Positions 1 through 7,000 of a DNA stretch of 23,626 bases are shown in pieces; position 1 is the first letter of the stretch; each line of letters opens with the position of its first letter. Both the position numbers and the translations under genes were made by a program. The notes beneath the pieces are model-generated. The model had not been told where the DNA came from. It worked only from the letters and a program-made list of their open reading frames with translations, and ran no database searches. Source of the stretch: a virus; IMG/VR virus record IMGVR_UViG_3300025684_000071, positions 1 through 23,626 of that record; one strand, written 5' to 3'.

Positions 1-95
1 CTTTTATTTTCAAAAAATAAACCTAATTTAGGCGTATGCCAAGTTTCTTTTTTGCATTCTTTACAATATTGATTACCTTGCTCGTCTGCTTTCAT
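1..95 (-). CDS. Hypothetical small protein with a CxxC motif, cut by the window edge
   Basis: A minus-strand reading frame starts at ATG 95-93 and stays open to the left edge, so only about the first 31 residues are visible. They include YCKEC followed by a Trp-His pair, which looks like one half of a zinc ribbon, but no second CxxC can be seen. The start overlaps the stop of the preceding gene as ATGA (stop 92-94), the usual sign of translational coupling. A purine-rich AGAGAG lies just upstream of the ATG. It is the last visible gene of the operon that begins at 1798. Function is unknown, and the family cannot be named from this fragment. Confidence 0.55.
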   Translation of the reverse strand, partial: MKADEQGNQYCKECKKETWHTPKLGLFFENK

Positions 96-346
96 CTCTC
101 TGTATAATTGTTCGTTAGTAACGTCAATAAAATACTTACCTCTGTAGGATCAGTAAATCTAATCTCCGGAGATTCAAATACATCAACAAACCACTCATCA
201 TTCTCAACCTCATCACTTGCTGCTGAGATTAAGCTGAAGCTGCCTATATCGTAGGTGTAGTAGTGCCAATCGTTTGATGCTCCACTACTCTCAGCTGTCT
301 CGTCATTGCGAGTGAAGTCTAATTCTATTAGTTGCTTTTCTGTCAT
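92..346 (-). CDS. Hypothetical acidic 84-aa protein
   Basis: I do not recognise this 84-residue acidic protein. The central part is rich in Asp and Glu (a run around DEVENDEWFVDVFESPEIRF), and the C-terminal end reads like a short helix (EVSILLTLLTNNY). There is no signal peptide or membrane segment. The ATG at 346-344 is preceded by AAGAGAG, one of the few purine-rich ribosome-binding-like stretches in the window. The gene lies 12 bases after the preceding ORF and overlaps the next one by the ATGA arrangement, so it is probably cotranscribed with the glycosylase operon. Early accessory function is only inferred from that position. Confidence 0.6.
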   Translation of the reverse strand: MTEKQLIELDFTRNDETAESSGASNDWHYYTYDIGSFSLISAASDEVENDEWFVDVFESPEIRFTDPTEVSILLTLLTNNYTER

Positions 347-358
347 CTCTCTTTGGTG

Positions 359-604
359 TTAAACATACATTGGAAAATCTACACCATGTCGGTGTACAAA
401 TGAGTTGTGTACCTCTTCATCTAATTCAATTCTTACATCAACATCACTATCCTTAAACATTCCAGTTAAAGCAGTAATATCAAAGTCTGTATATTCTTGA
501 TCTTCAGTTTTATCTTCTAGCGTTCTTAATGCAGTTTGATAAACTTGTAATGCTTTTACAATAATATCCTTTTGTGGCTGTGGTAATTTAACTGTATTTC
601 TCAT
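359..604 (-). CDS. Hypothetical 81-aa protein
   Basis: This is a small protein with a basic N-terminal stretch (MRNTVKLPQPQKDIIVKALQ), a likely amphipathic helix to about residue 30, and an acidic remainder. I prefer the ATG at 604. An upstream TTG at 610 would add only two residues and lies in the spacer after the glycosylase stop (616). No catalytic motif or membrane segment is visible. The gene follows the glycosylase gene by 11 bases and is probably in the same operon. No family is recognised. A small nucleic-acid-related accessory protein would fit the setting, but nothing in the sequence shows it. Confidence 0.6.
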   Translation of the reverse strand: MRNTVKLPQPQKDIIVKALQVYQTALRTLEDKTEDQEYTDFDITALTGMFKDSDVDVRIELDEEVHNSFVHRHGVDFPMYV

Positions 605-615
605 TATCAATTTAT

Positions 616-1470
616 TTATGATTTATATGCTAAAGGACTTGGTAAGCCGCTATAATAATCCCAATCTTTTAAATCGTCTCTATGCATTGGTGCATTCCAT
701 TTAGGATCATACCAAAATCTACGACCTTTAGAGTCTATACGATTATCCATGGTTTTGTTTCCATAGCAGAGCATAAATTTTTCTTGAATAGCATCAGATC
801 CAAATGGATTATCCCAATCTCTAATACTTCCACCTCCTTTGGCGTATGCCAACATTGGAATATCTGTACATAATTTTAGAATCTTAGGGTATTTTGCAAT
901 TTGCTGTGCTGCTGGAAGAAATGGATCCACATCTTCGGCTCGATAGACGATCTCTGCTCGCAAATAATTACCAATCCCATTAAACCATTTCTGATTCATT
1001 AATACCTCATAGAGTGGCTTCTTAAATGCCTTATTTGTAAGGTTTGTCATTATATTTAAGAAGAACTCACGTGGCTCGGTTGTTGGATCTGGCCCACGGT
1101 TGGCTTTCCAAGTAATTCCTTGTTTCCAATTACCAAATCGCCTTACATCTACAAAACTTAATGTAGTTCCATCCTTTCTAAAGAATTTAAGGTGTGTGTG
1201 TTTTGGTTCTTGACCGGTATTTGTGACTTGAAAATGGCCACTCATACCCATTGTCATTTGTAGAGTCATGAATTTATCCGAGTTAAAGTCTTTAAACCAT
1301 AACCGGAGCTCCTTACCTCGACTCTCAGCAACTATCGTGAACTTATTGAATGGTATGTCAACTTCAGTTCCCTTGTGGACTGGGCTCTTCTCAACACCAA
1401 CGTACTTGATACCATTACTATTAAAATTAATATAGTCTGCTGTTAATTTAAGTTCTGCTAATTCAGGCAT
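616..1470 (-). CDS. Fpg/Nei-family DNA glycosylase with a zincless finger
   Basis: This is a base-excision-repair glycosylase/AP lyase of the formamidopyrimidine-DNA glycosylase superfamily. The protein starts MPEL, so processing exposes the catalytic Pro2, followed by Glu3. Other family marks are the RGKELRL segment with a candidate catalytic Lys53, GMSG at 75-78, VDVRRFG at 107-113, and the helix-two-turn-helix signature GIGNYLRAEI at 165-174. The C-terminal DNA-binding hairpin lies at about 232-257 (YGNK...SKGRRFWYDP). It lacks the four zinc-ligand cysteines of classical Fpg, with a single Cys at 235, so it resembles the zincless finger of NEIL1-type enzymes. Length (284 aa) is normal. The start overlaps the end of the 111-aa gene by 8 bases, so the two are translationally coupled. 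It could act on host or phage DNA damaged by oxidation; substrate preference cannot be read from the sequence. Confidence 0.88.
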   Translation of the reverse strand: MPELAELKLTADYINFNSNGIKYVGVEKSPVHKGTEVDIPFNKFTIVAESRGKELRLWFKDFNSDKFMTLQMTMGMSGHFQVTNTGQEPKHTHLKFFRKDGTTLSFVDVRRFGNWKQGITWKANRGPDPTTEPREFFLNIMTNLTNKAFKKPLYEVLMNQKWFNGIGNYLRAEIVYRAEDVDPFLPAAQQIAKYPKILKLCTDIPMLAYAKGGGSIRDWDNPFGSDAIQEKFMLCYGNKTMDNRIDSKGRRFWYDPKWNAPMHRDDLKDWDYYSGLPSPLAYKS

Positions 1471-1798
1471 GTGTTTTCTTTTTTACGAGTTGTTCAATTA
1501 AATCTTCAAAGTCACCAGAGTAAACTTTACCACCAACATGCCATCTATCATACTCCTCTAAAGTATATCTTTCATCATATGTTTTCCAATCATAGATTGT
1601 AAATATATCACCTTTGTATTCTATAACCCATTCATATTGGATTTTGCCATCACCAGAATCTTCTGGCTTAAATGTTGGCTCGCCTAGGGTTTGATAAAGG
1701 TCTGTAAATCGAATTCCTGTCTTAAGGTAGCCCTTAAGTGAAGTGCCTGTTGTTGAGTATCTAGCATCTTCTTTTGTAAGTTTTTTAAATCTTGCCAT
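1463..1798 (-). CDS. Hypothetical 111-aa protein, first gene of the glycosylase operon
   Basis: The protein has a basic start (MARFKKLTKEDARYST) and then a mixed, aromatic-rich domain with two notable stretches, EWVIEYKGDIFTIYDWK at about 55-71 and WHVGGKVYSGDFEDLIEQL near 87-105. It looks like a compact alpha/beta domain with several Trp and Tyr residues. No known active site is recognised. It is the first gene after the 55-bp repeat, 19 bases downstream of it, and it overlaps the glycosylase start. It is therefore probably made early and coupled with the glycosylase. The ATG at 1798 has no clear Shine-Dalgarno, only an A-rich leader. Confidence 0.7.
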   Translation of the reverse strand: MARFKKLTKEDARYSTTGTSLKGYLKTGIRFTDLYQTLGEPTFKPEDSGDGKIQYEWVIEYKGDIFTIYDWKTYDERYTLEEYDRWHVGGKVYSGDFEDLIEQLVKKKTHA

Positions 1799-1817
1799 AT
1801 GTTTGTTTTTTAATTAT

Positions 1818-1872
1818 AGTACTAATATAAACAAAATATTTGACATAAAAAAATCTAGAGGCAATTATTTTG
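1818..1872 (-). promoter_or_regulatory. 55-bp regulatory repeat, copy 1 (upstream of the glycosylase operon)
   Basis: This element matches 19680-19734 at 54 of 55 positions. Inside it are two arms, CAAAATATTTG (1832-1842) and CAATTATTTTG (1862-1872), which are an 11-bp inverted repeat with one mismatch and a 19-base spacer. It ends 19 bases before the start of the 111-aa gene, and it overlaps the last codons and stop of the upstream 44-aa ORF. Position upstream of a minus-strand transcription unit suggests a promoter plus operator acting leftward. Read on plus it also contains TTTGACA, so direction is not certain from sequence alone. Confidence 0.6.
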
Positions 1873-1999
1873 AATATTTTTTGCAATTACAAACGCCAAA
1901 TTCATCCCAATCTCCACAACATCCATCCTCTTTACATTTGGATTTATCAGAATCACTTTGATTCCACATATCATCCCAAAAAATCATATCATTGCCCAT
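1865..1999 (-). CDS. Cys-rich 44-aa miniprotein
   Basis: This is a 44-codon ORF starting at ATG 1999. Its stop (1865-1867) lies inside the 55-bp repeat. It has five cysteines (residues 22, 27, 28, 37 and 39) in the patterns CKEDGCC and CNC, set in an acidic, Trp-containing chain. This suggests a tiny metal-binding fold, but the ligand set is not a standard zinc ribbon. The start overlaps the end of the preceding 70-aa gene by 11 bases (ATGGGCAATGA), as expected for coupled phage genes. Coding status rests on the tight overlap and biased composition. Function is unknown. Confidence 0.5.
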   Translation of the reverse strand: MGNDMIFWDDMWNQSDSDKSKCKEDGCCGDWDEFGVCNCKKYSK

Positions 2000-2201
2000 T
2001 TTCTACTATATATGTTGGTTCTACTTCTGGGTCTACAATCTTGTCGATAATAATAGGCTTGGAAGCTCCATGTTTTTTTAAAATTTTACAAACTCTTTTA
2101 AATGCACTTTCTCTAACACACCCATTTATACCTGAGCTTAAATCTCCAGGGATATCTAATATAGACTCAATGTGTTTATGTATAAAATCAGCTTCACTCA
2201 T
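1989..2201 (-). CDS. Hypothetical 70-aa protein
   Basis: A small, probably helical protein starting MSEADFIHKHIESILD and followed by a basic helix (SAFKRVCKILKKHGASKP) and an acidic tail. I chose ATG 2201. It has GAAGAAG about 6 bases upstream and gives a natural 8-base overlap with the end of the preceding 55-aa ORF. A TTG at 2216 would extend it by five residues but is a weaker start. Two cysteines are present without a metal-binding pattern. No family is recognised. It sits in a chain of overlapping small genes (2361 down to 1865) that appear to be translated together. Confidence 0.55.
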   Translation of the reverse strand: MSEADFIHKHIESILDIPGDLSSGINGCVRESAFKRVCKILKKHGASKPIIIDKIVDPEVEPTYIVENGQ

Positions 2202-2361
2202 AGTTATCTTCTTCAAAATCTTCCCAATCCCTTAGATCTGTAAGTCTTTTAGGATTAAACTCACGATCTAGAGAACGTTGTTTTTTTATTTTAAAATTCA
2301 AATTGCGTTTTCTATCCTCAGGATTGAAATCTTGGCCACGCGATGATCTGCGCTTCTTCAT
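2194..2361 (-). CDS. Very basic 55-aa protein
   Basis: A 55-codon ORF starting at ATG 2361. The first 40 residues are rich in Arg and Lys (MKKRRSSRGQDFNPEDRKRN, then KIKKQRSLDR), and the last ten are acidic (DWEDFEEDNYE). Such a charge-split miniprotein could bind nucleic acid or an acidic partner, but no domain is recognised. It begins 7 bases after the end of the 80-aa gene and overlaps the next gene by 8 bases. The consistent overlaps and the lack of any other gene in this stretch are the main support for coding. Confidence 0.5.
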   Translation of the reverse strand: MKKRRSSRGQDFNPEDRKRNLNFKIKKQRSLDREFNPKRLTDLRDWEDFEEDNYE

Positions 2362-2368
2362 TAGTATA

Positions 2369-2611
2369 TTAATTTTTATTTGGGTCTGTATATTTAGTAT
2401 CTGAATATTCCCAATCTTCTTTAGTATTGGAAGTATTATCCGAACACCATACTGGGGGTGGTGTTGTATTCGGAGTATCGTAATACGGGTTCGGAGTATA
2501 CATTGGATAAGAAGGTGGGTTATATGTCTCTTCTTTAAGTAAAACCACTGCTTCTTCAGCTGTGATTTGCTTTTTATCTAAAAGTCTTTGTACGATTATT
2601 GCCTTTGTCAT
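2369..2611 (-). CDS. Hypothetical 80-aa protein with a Pro/Tyr-rich middle
   Basis: The N-terminal 28 residues look like a short two-helix unit (IIVQRLLDKKQITAEEAVVLLKEE), similar in pattern to short SHOCT-like or helical oligomerisation segments. Residues 30-55 are rich in Pro, Tyr, Asn and Thr and probably disordered, and the tail is acidic. There is no membrane segment. The start ATG at 2611 is followed upstream by an A/T-rich leader without a Shine-Dalgarno sequence. Function is unknown. The likeness to SHOCT is a pattern impression only. Confidence 0.55.
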   Translation of the reverse strand: MTKAIIVQRLLDKKQITAEEAVVLLKEETYNPPSYPMYTPNPYYDTPNTTPPPVWCSDNTSNTKEDWEYSDTKYTDPNKN

Positions 2612-2658
2612 AATTATTTAATATTTATAAAAAATAGCCCCTTAGCCTAAAGGTTAAC

Positions 2659-2973
2659 TTATTTTTTTAAATTTACTTCTATTTTCTCAAATCTAGAATC
2701 ACATCTTGATTCCATCTTATCAGTTCTTGAATCTACATATTTGTATAGATCTTCCGATGTTTTGTTTAGGCGATCAATTTCACCATCAATTCTACGATCT
2801 AATAAATCACTTTCTTGATTTAATTGTCGTTCTATTTCATTAATGATTCTATGAATATCTTCAATTTCTTCATATAAATCTTTAACTTGTCCTCGAGTCT
2901 TAAACATATTGTAAACGCCAGCTATCACCAGCACTGCTAATACACCTAAAACAAATGCAATTGTTTGTTCCAT
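2659..2973 (-). CDS. Small membrane-anchored coiled-coil protein
   Basis: Residues about 4-22 (TIAFVLGVLAVLVIAGVYN) form one strong transmembrane helix. It is followed by a basic patch (KTRGQ) and then about 70 residues of heptad-like, charged helix (DLYEEIEDIHRIINEIERQL, later DRRIDGEIDRLNK and DSRTDKMESRCDSRFEKIE). The positive-inside pattern puts the coiled coil in the cytoplasm. Single-span proteins with a long coiled coil occur among phage spanins and superinfection or lysis regulators. An i-spanin normally faces the periplasm, so that identity is doubtful. The neighbours give no further hint. Confidence 0.65.
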   Translation of the reverse strand: MEQTIAFVLGVLAVLVIAGVYNMFKTRGQVKDLYEEIEDIHRIINEIERQLNQESDLLDRRIDGEIDRLNKTSEDLYKYVDSRTDKMESRCDSRFEKIEVNLKK

Positions 2974-3021
2974 AATTTATCTGTTTTTATTTTTATTCTT
3001 AGGCTAAAGAACTATTTTTAT

Positions 3022-3300
3022 TTAATTTCCCATTTGATAATCTGCAGGAGGTAATTCATCTAGTAAACTACCTGGAGTTTTTTCTTCATATTTAGCATAT
3101 TCAAATTCACCTTTAATATAATCATTAAGTGCTTTACCTTGAGATTCTGCTGAATTAAAGTTAACCCATGTTGCCACATCAACTGCTTCATAAACATAAG
3201 TTGCCCATTTAAAAACCACAGTCAGGGTCTTGTCTGCAAAGTTATATGTTGCTGAATTAATAGTTGAGCTTTTGTAATGTGATGTTGTACTTGTAATCAT
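3022..3300 (-). CDS. KTSC-domain protein
   Basis: This 92-aa protein matches the small KTSC domain, named for a Lys-Thr-Ser-Cys pattern in family members. It shows a hydrophilic start with SSTINSATYNFADKTLTVVF, then a strand with aromatic residues (WATYVYEAVD), then a region with a Ser after an Ala (NFNSAESQGKALNDYIKGEFEY). Alternating strands plus the conserved Ser-x-Gly-x-x-x-N...I-K segment drive the call. KTSC domains are found alone in phages and bacteria and fused to RNA or lysyl-tRNA-synthetase-type proteins; their function is not established. It lies between the tail genes and the small accessory genes, and a TATATAA-like box is found at 3317-3327. Confidence 0.7.
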   Translation of the reverse strand: MITSTTSHYKSSTINSATYNFADKTLTVVFKWATYVYEAVDVATWVNFNSAESQGKALNDYIKGEFEYAKYEEKTPGSLLDELPPADYQMGN

Positions 3301-3316
3301 TTGTCTATATTTAGGA

Positions 3317-3327
3317 TTTATATAGAC
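3317..3327 (-). promoter_or_regulatory. Weak late-promoter-like box (CTATATAA)
   Basis: On the minus strand this reads GTCTATATAAA, sharing TATATAA with the GATATATAA motif found upstream of the structural genes. It is 17 bases before the KTSC gene start. The first two bases differ from the exact motif, so it is only a candidate. Confidence 0.3.
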
Positions 3328-3347
3328 CAGAAGTGTATTGTTTCAGA

Positions 3348-4094
3348 TTAAAACTTAAACTTTGGGATATTAGGTTTTGGAATATTAGCCATTGCCCCCA
3401 TTGGTTTTTTTGTAAAACTAGTAGGATTCATTGCTGGATTCTTTCTAGCAGGTGGGGTTTTAATCTCAGTAGGAGGCTTTGCCTTTTGTAGCTTAGGCCT
3501 ATCATTATTTGCTGGATTTGAATCTTTTTGTGGCTTTATACCTGGCATTTCACTATCTCTAGTTACTGCATCTGGTGCTTTTCCATTAGGAGTATCAGGA
3601 TCTGAGCCCGTTGCACTTTCTAACATTTGCTCCATTAACCAGCCCATTGCTTCAGATTTATTAGGATCTTCTACTGGCGCTTCTTTATTTTTTTTATAAG
3701 AAAATTGTTTTCCTGGATCTTCTGGGTGTACAGTCTCAACAGTGTCTGCTACCGGGTTTTTTTGTTGCCCTACTTTTTTAAAGTCTTTATTCTTATCTGT
3801 TATTGCTGACTTAAGATCCAAGCTATCTGCTTGATCTTTAGGGTCGCCAACTTCATTTATCTGATTATTATTTTTAGCAGACTGTTTATTCATATCGCCA
3901 AAATTACTATTTGAATCTTCTAAAGGTTTTTGTGTACCCTTTGATGGTAAATTATCAAATTGTGTAATATTGATCTCAGATTTAGTATTCTTATTAGTCT
4001 GTGCATCTGCTTTAGTACTTAAATTACCTGAATTTTTAGTTGCAGCATTAGTAGAACTATTTATATTACCATATACATTTCCTAAAGTACCCAT
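3348..4094 (-). CDS. Disordered Lys/Asn/Pro-rich protein coupled to the tape measure gene
   Basis: This 248-aa protein has low complexity throughout and is rich in Asn, Lys, Pro, Ser, Thr and Asp. The first 60 residues are almost all polar (NSSTNAATKNSGNLSTKADA). One hydrophobic helix appears near residues 148-162 (SEAMGWLMEQMLESATG), and the C-terminal end is basic and proline-rich (ANIPKPNIPKFKF). It begins on the last base of the tape measure gene stop (TAATG), so the two are translationally coupled and probably made in a fixed ratio. It may be a tail-tip, baseplate-hub or tape-measure-associated protein; the sequence does not say which. The tail PK...PK pattern is shared with the end of the chaperone extension at 7558. 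Confidence 0.7.
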   Translation of the reverse strand: MGTLGNVYGNINSSTNAATKNSGNLSTKADAQTNKNTKSEINITQFDNLPSKGTQKPLEDSNSNFGDMNKQSAKNNNQINEVGDPKDQADSLDLKSAITDKNKDFKKVGQQKNPVADTVETVHPEDPGKQFSYKKNKEAPVEDPNKSEAMGWLMEQMLESATGSDPDTPNGKAPDAVTRDSEMPGIKPQKDSNPANNDRPKLQKAKPPTEIKTPPARKNPAMNPTSFTKKPMGAMANIPKPNIPKFKF

Positions 4095-7000
4095 TATATC
4101 TTCTTAATTTTTATACCATCATCTGATAGTTTAGATTCTAGGTCTCGAATTGCATTAACCACAGGGCCTAGATTTATTGGAGGTGCACTTCTTGGTGCAC
4201 TTGCTGGTGCGCTTGAGCCAAGACCAATGGCATCTAACCCTTTTTCAATAATGTTTTTATTATCTCCCATTCCATCAGAAACTGCATTTCCAAATTCAGC
4301 CATAATATTACCAAGCTCTCCAATTGCATCTACTAAAGCATTCCCTAAGTCTGCAACTGCATTATCCTTTCCAGTAGCACTTAAATAAGCCAGTGCTCTA
4401 AACATTTTAGTACTTGAATCAATTGCTTCAACATTCATATTATTACTACCATCAGAAATCCTTTCAACTGAAGTTGCAATAGATTTTAAAGCCCTAGCTT
4501 GTTTATCAAAGCTAGAATCAGATAATGTTTTAAACATGTGAGTAGCCGCATGTACTTTCTTAATAGGTTGGGTTGCTATTTGAGCAAATGAAGCTGCCAC
4601 CGAAACCAAAGGCTGTGCTAATAAAACTATTTTATCTGCACATTGGTGCATTGCATACATGATTTTAACAAATGGATGCTGCTCTTCTTTCTTCTTAAAT
4701 AATTTATCAAAGAAGCCTTGATTATCACCACCACCTAAAATTGAAGTTATCGCCGGAGCCATAAGTTTAAATGCCATGGCTTGTGGCATATAGGTATCTG
4801 CTGTTAATTGTTTCATGAAATCCAGAACAGGTTTTATTCTAGTTTCATCTACATTTGTCATTCTTACAAACGCATCAGATATTAACTTTAGACCTCTACC
4901 TGCAATATACGCCTGTGTGGCAAATGATGCAAATGATATAGCTAAATGTGCCATGTGCTTAGCAGTAATACCAATCATTTTTCTCATCTTAAATAACGTT
5001 GTTAAAACATGTAGCGGTTTTGTAGTAAATCCAATCATTGCGCTTCTTACACCCATAAAAGCATGTCCAACATTCCTTAGCCCGTTTGCTGCAACTTCAA
5101 TAAGGCTACTTCCGCCATAGCTTGACGACATTGTTATTAATGATTGCAAAAACTTATTAATAGTCTTAACTGCATTTCCGGCTAAAATAATACCTTCTAA
5201 TGCTGATGCTACAGTTCCTAATGGTTTAGCAAGTTGTGCTATTTTATTTCTTTTCTTAATTAAATCATCTAATATATCAAGTGGTCCTTTAGATTTTTCA
5301 CCACCAAAGAAACTTGCAATACCATCAACTAAACCTTTTACCGCACTACCAATTGCTGCAACAACACCACCAGCTGCAATACCTGCAGTTGCTCCTGCTA
5401 ATAAAAGTAATGATAAAGATATTGCTGCAATACCACCGGCCATTGGTAATAAATTACTAACACCCACTTCTTTCTTTAATCTAGCCAAGATATCTACAAT
5501 ACCATTAATTGGTGCTAAGATTAAGTTTGTAATATTCTGTCCAATAGCTCCAAGATCTGGTAGCGCAGAAAATATCCATGCTACTGCAAGAATACCTGCT
5601 GCAATTATAATCATACCAACAACACCTAATACAATACCTACGGCACCAACACCTGATGTTGCAATTAATCCAATTGCTGCAACTGGAATTGCAAAGAAGA
5701 ATATAGCTCCAGCAGCTCCTAAAATCCATGCAAATGAGAATGGAGATTCTTCTGGAATATCATCCGGTAAATAAGCAAATATATGTGCAGTCACCATAAT
5801 ACCAAGTGCTACTGCAATTAATCCAAGTGTTCCCATTCCTATTTCTTTAATACCAACGCTCATAGATTTAAAGAGTATTGTTATTAGTGTAAATGGAAGT
5901 GCAAACATTAATAGAGCTAAACCTGTTTGTAAACTCCATTTCCAATCTGGAGCCTTAGTCTCTTCTGGAAATAGTGTAAATACAAATGCTGCACCTAATA
6001 TTGCAACTGCAACTAATACTGTAGCTATTGTTCCAAACGCGATTTCTTTTAAGGATGCTCCTTTAACTGCTTTCATAACAGTACTAAAACTCCACGCAAA
6101 TGCTACCATAGAAAGACCCACTATAATAGACCATAATAAAGGTGGTGCAGTATACGTATCTGGTAATAATTGGAATATGTAAGATATCCCAACAATAGCT
6201 CCGGCCATTGCTAACATTGCTAATCCGGCGATCATTACTAAACCAACACCTTTCATTCCTGTTACTTTAGCCTCACCTAATGCTTTAATTATCATTCCAA
6301 ATGAAAATGCAAGAGGGATTAATCCAATACCAATTGCAAGCATTCCTATAAATTGCTGCATGGTTATTGGTTGTAATAACTGAAGTGCAATAGATGCTGC
6401 GACTAGGGCTACAACTCCAGTGACCATCGCTAATCCGGCCATCGCTATCATTTTTACACCTTTCATATTTGGTTTTACTTTAGCTTCTTTTAATGCTGCC
6501 ATAATCTTACCCATTGAAAGTGCAAGACCTACCATTGTAAGTGATATAAGTATTGCTGTTAATGCTTGTGGCATACTTAAAGGCATTATAAGTGAAAATA
6601 CCCAAGAAGACACTGTTATAACAAATGACATTCCTAATAAGCTTAATAATCCTGCGCCAGCAAGAGGTGCCAATCCACTTGTATCAGTCCCAGATACTTC
6701 CATGCCTTCAAAGCCTGCGCTTTTTGTGCCAATTGCTTTTGCTAATTGTTTTGTAATTAAGCTAAAAGCATAAGCCATTGGAATAAGAAGTGCTGCGATA
6801 ACTAATGCGGAAATTGCATTTGCAGGTGTAAGTGGCACAATCATGCTAAATATAAATGAGGTAAGTAAAATAGTTACTGCCATACCAACTAGAGCCAATG
6901 TAGCCACACCAACTCCTGCTAATCCAGGGCCGGATGTAGAACTGGCTTTAAATGAACCATCACTTTCCATAGCCAGGGCATCTTCACTACCACTTAATTT

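Noticed and set aside
604-610. TTG start at 610 for the 81-aa gene (and TTG at 2216 for the 70-aa gene)
   Set aside because: ATG starts a few codons later fit the gene spacing or a purine-rich site better.
682-873. 63-aa plus frame inside the glycosylase gene
   Set aside because: It is antisense to the H2TH and finger region of a well supported gene and has no leader.
2622-2629. Exact T4 late box TATAAATA on minus
   Set aside because: It is only 10 bases from the ATG of the 80-aa gene and in very AT-rich DNA; the phage seems to use GATATATAA instead.
5505-5729. 74-aa minus frame inside the tape measure gene, rich in Cys and Tyr
   Set aside because: It is a frame shadow of the repeat-rich tape measure gene with no start signal and odd composition.
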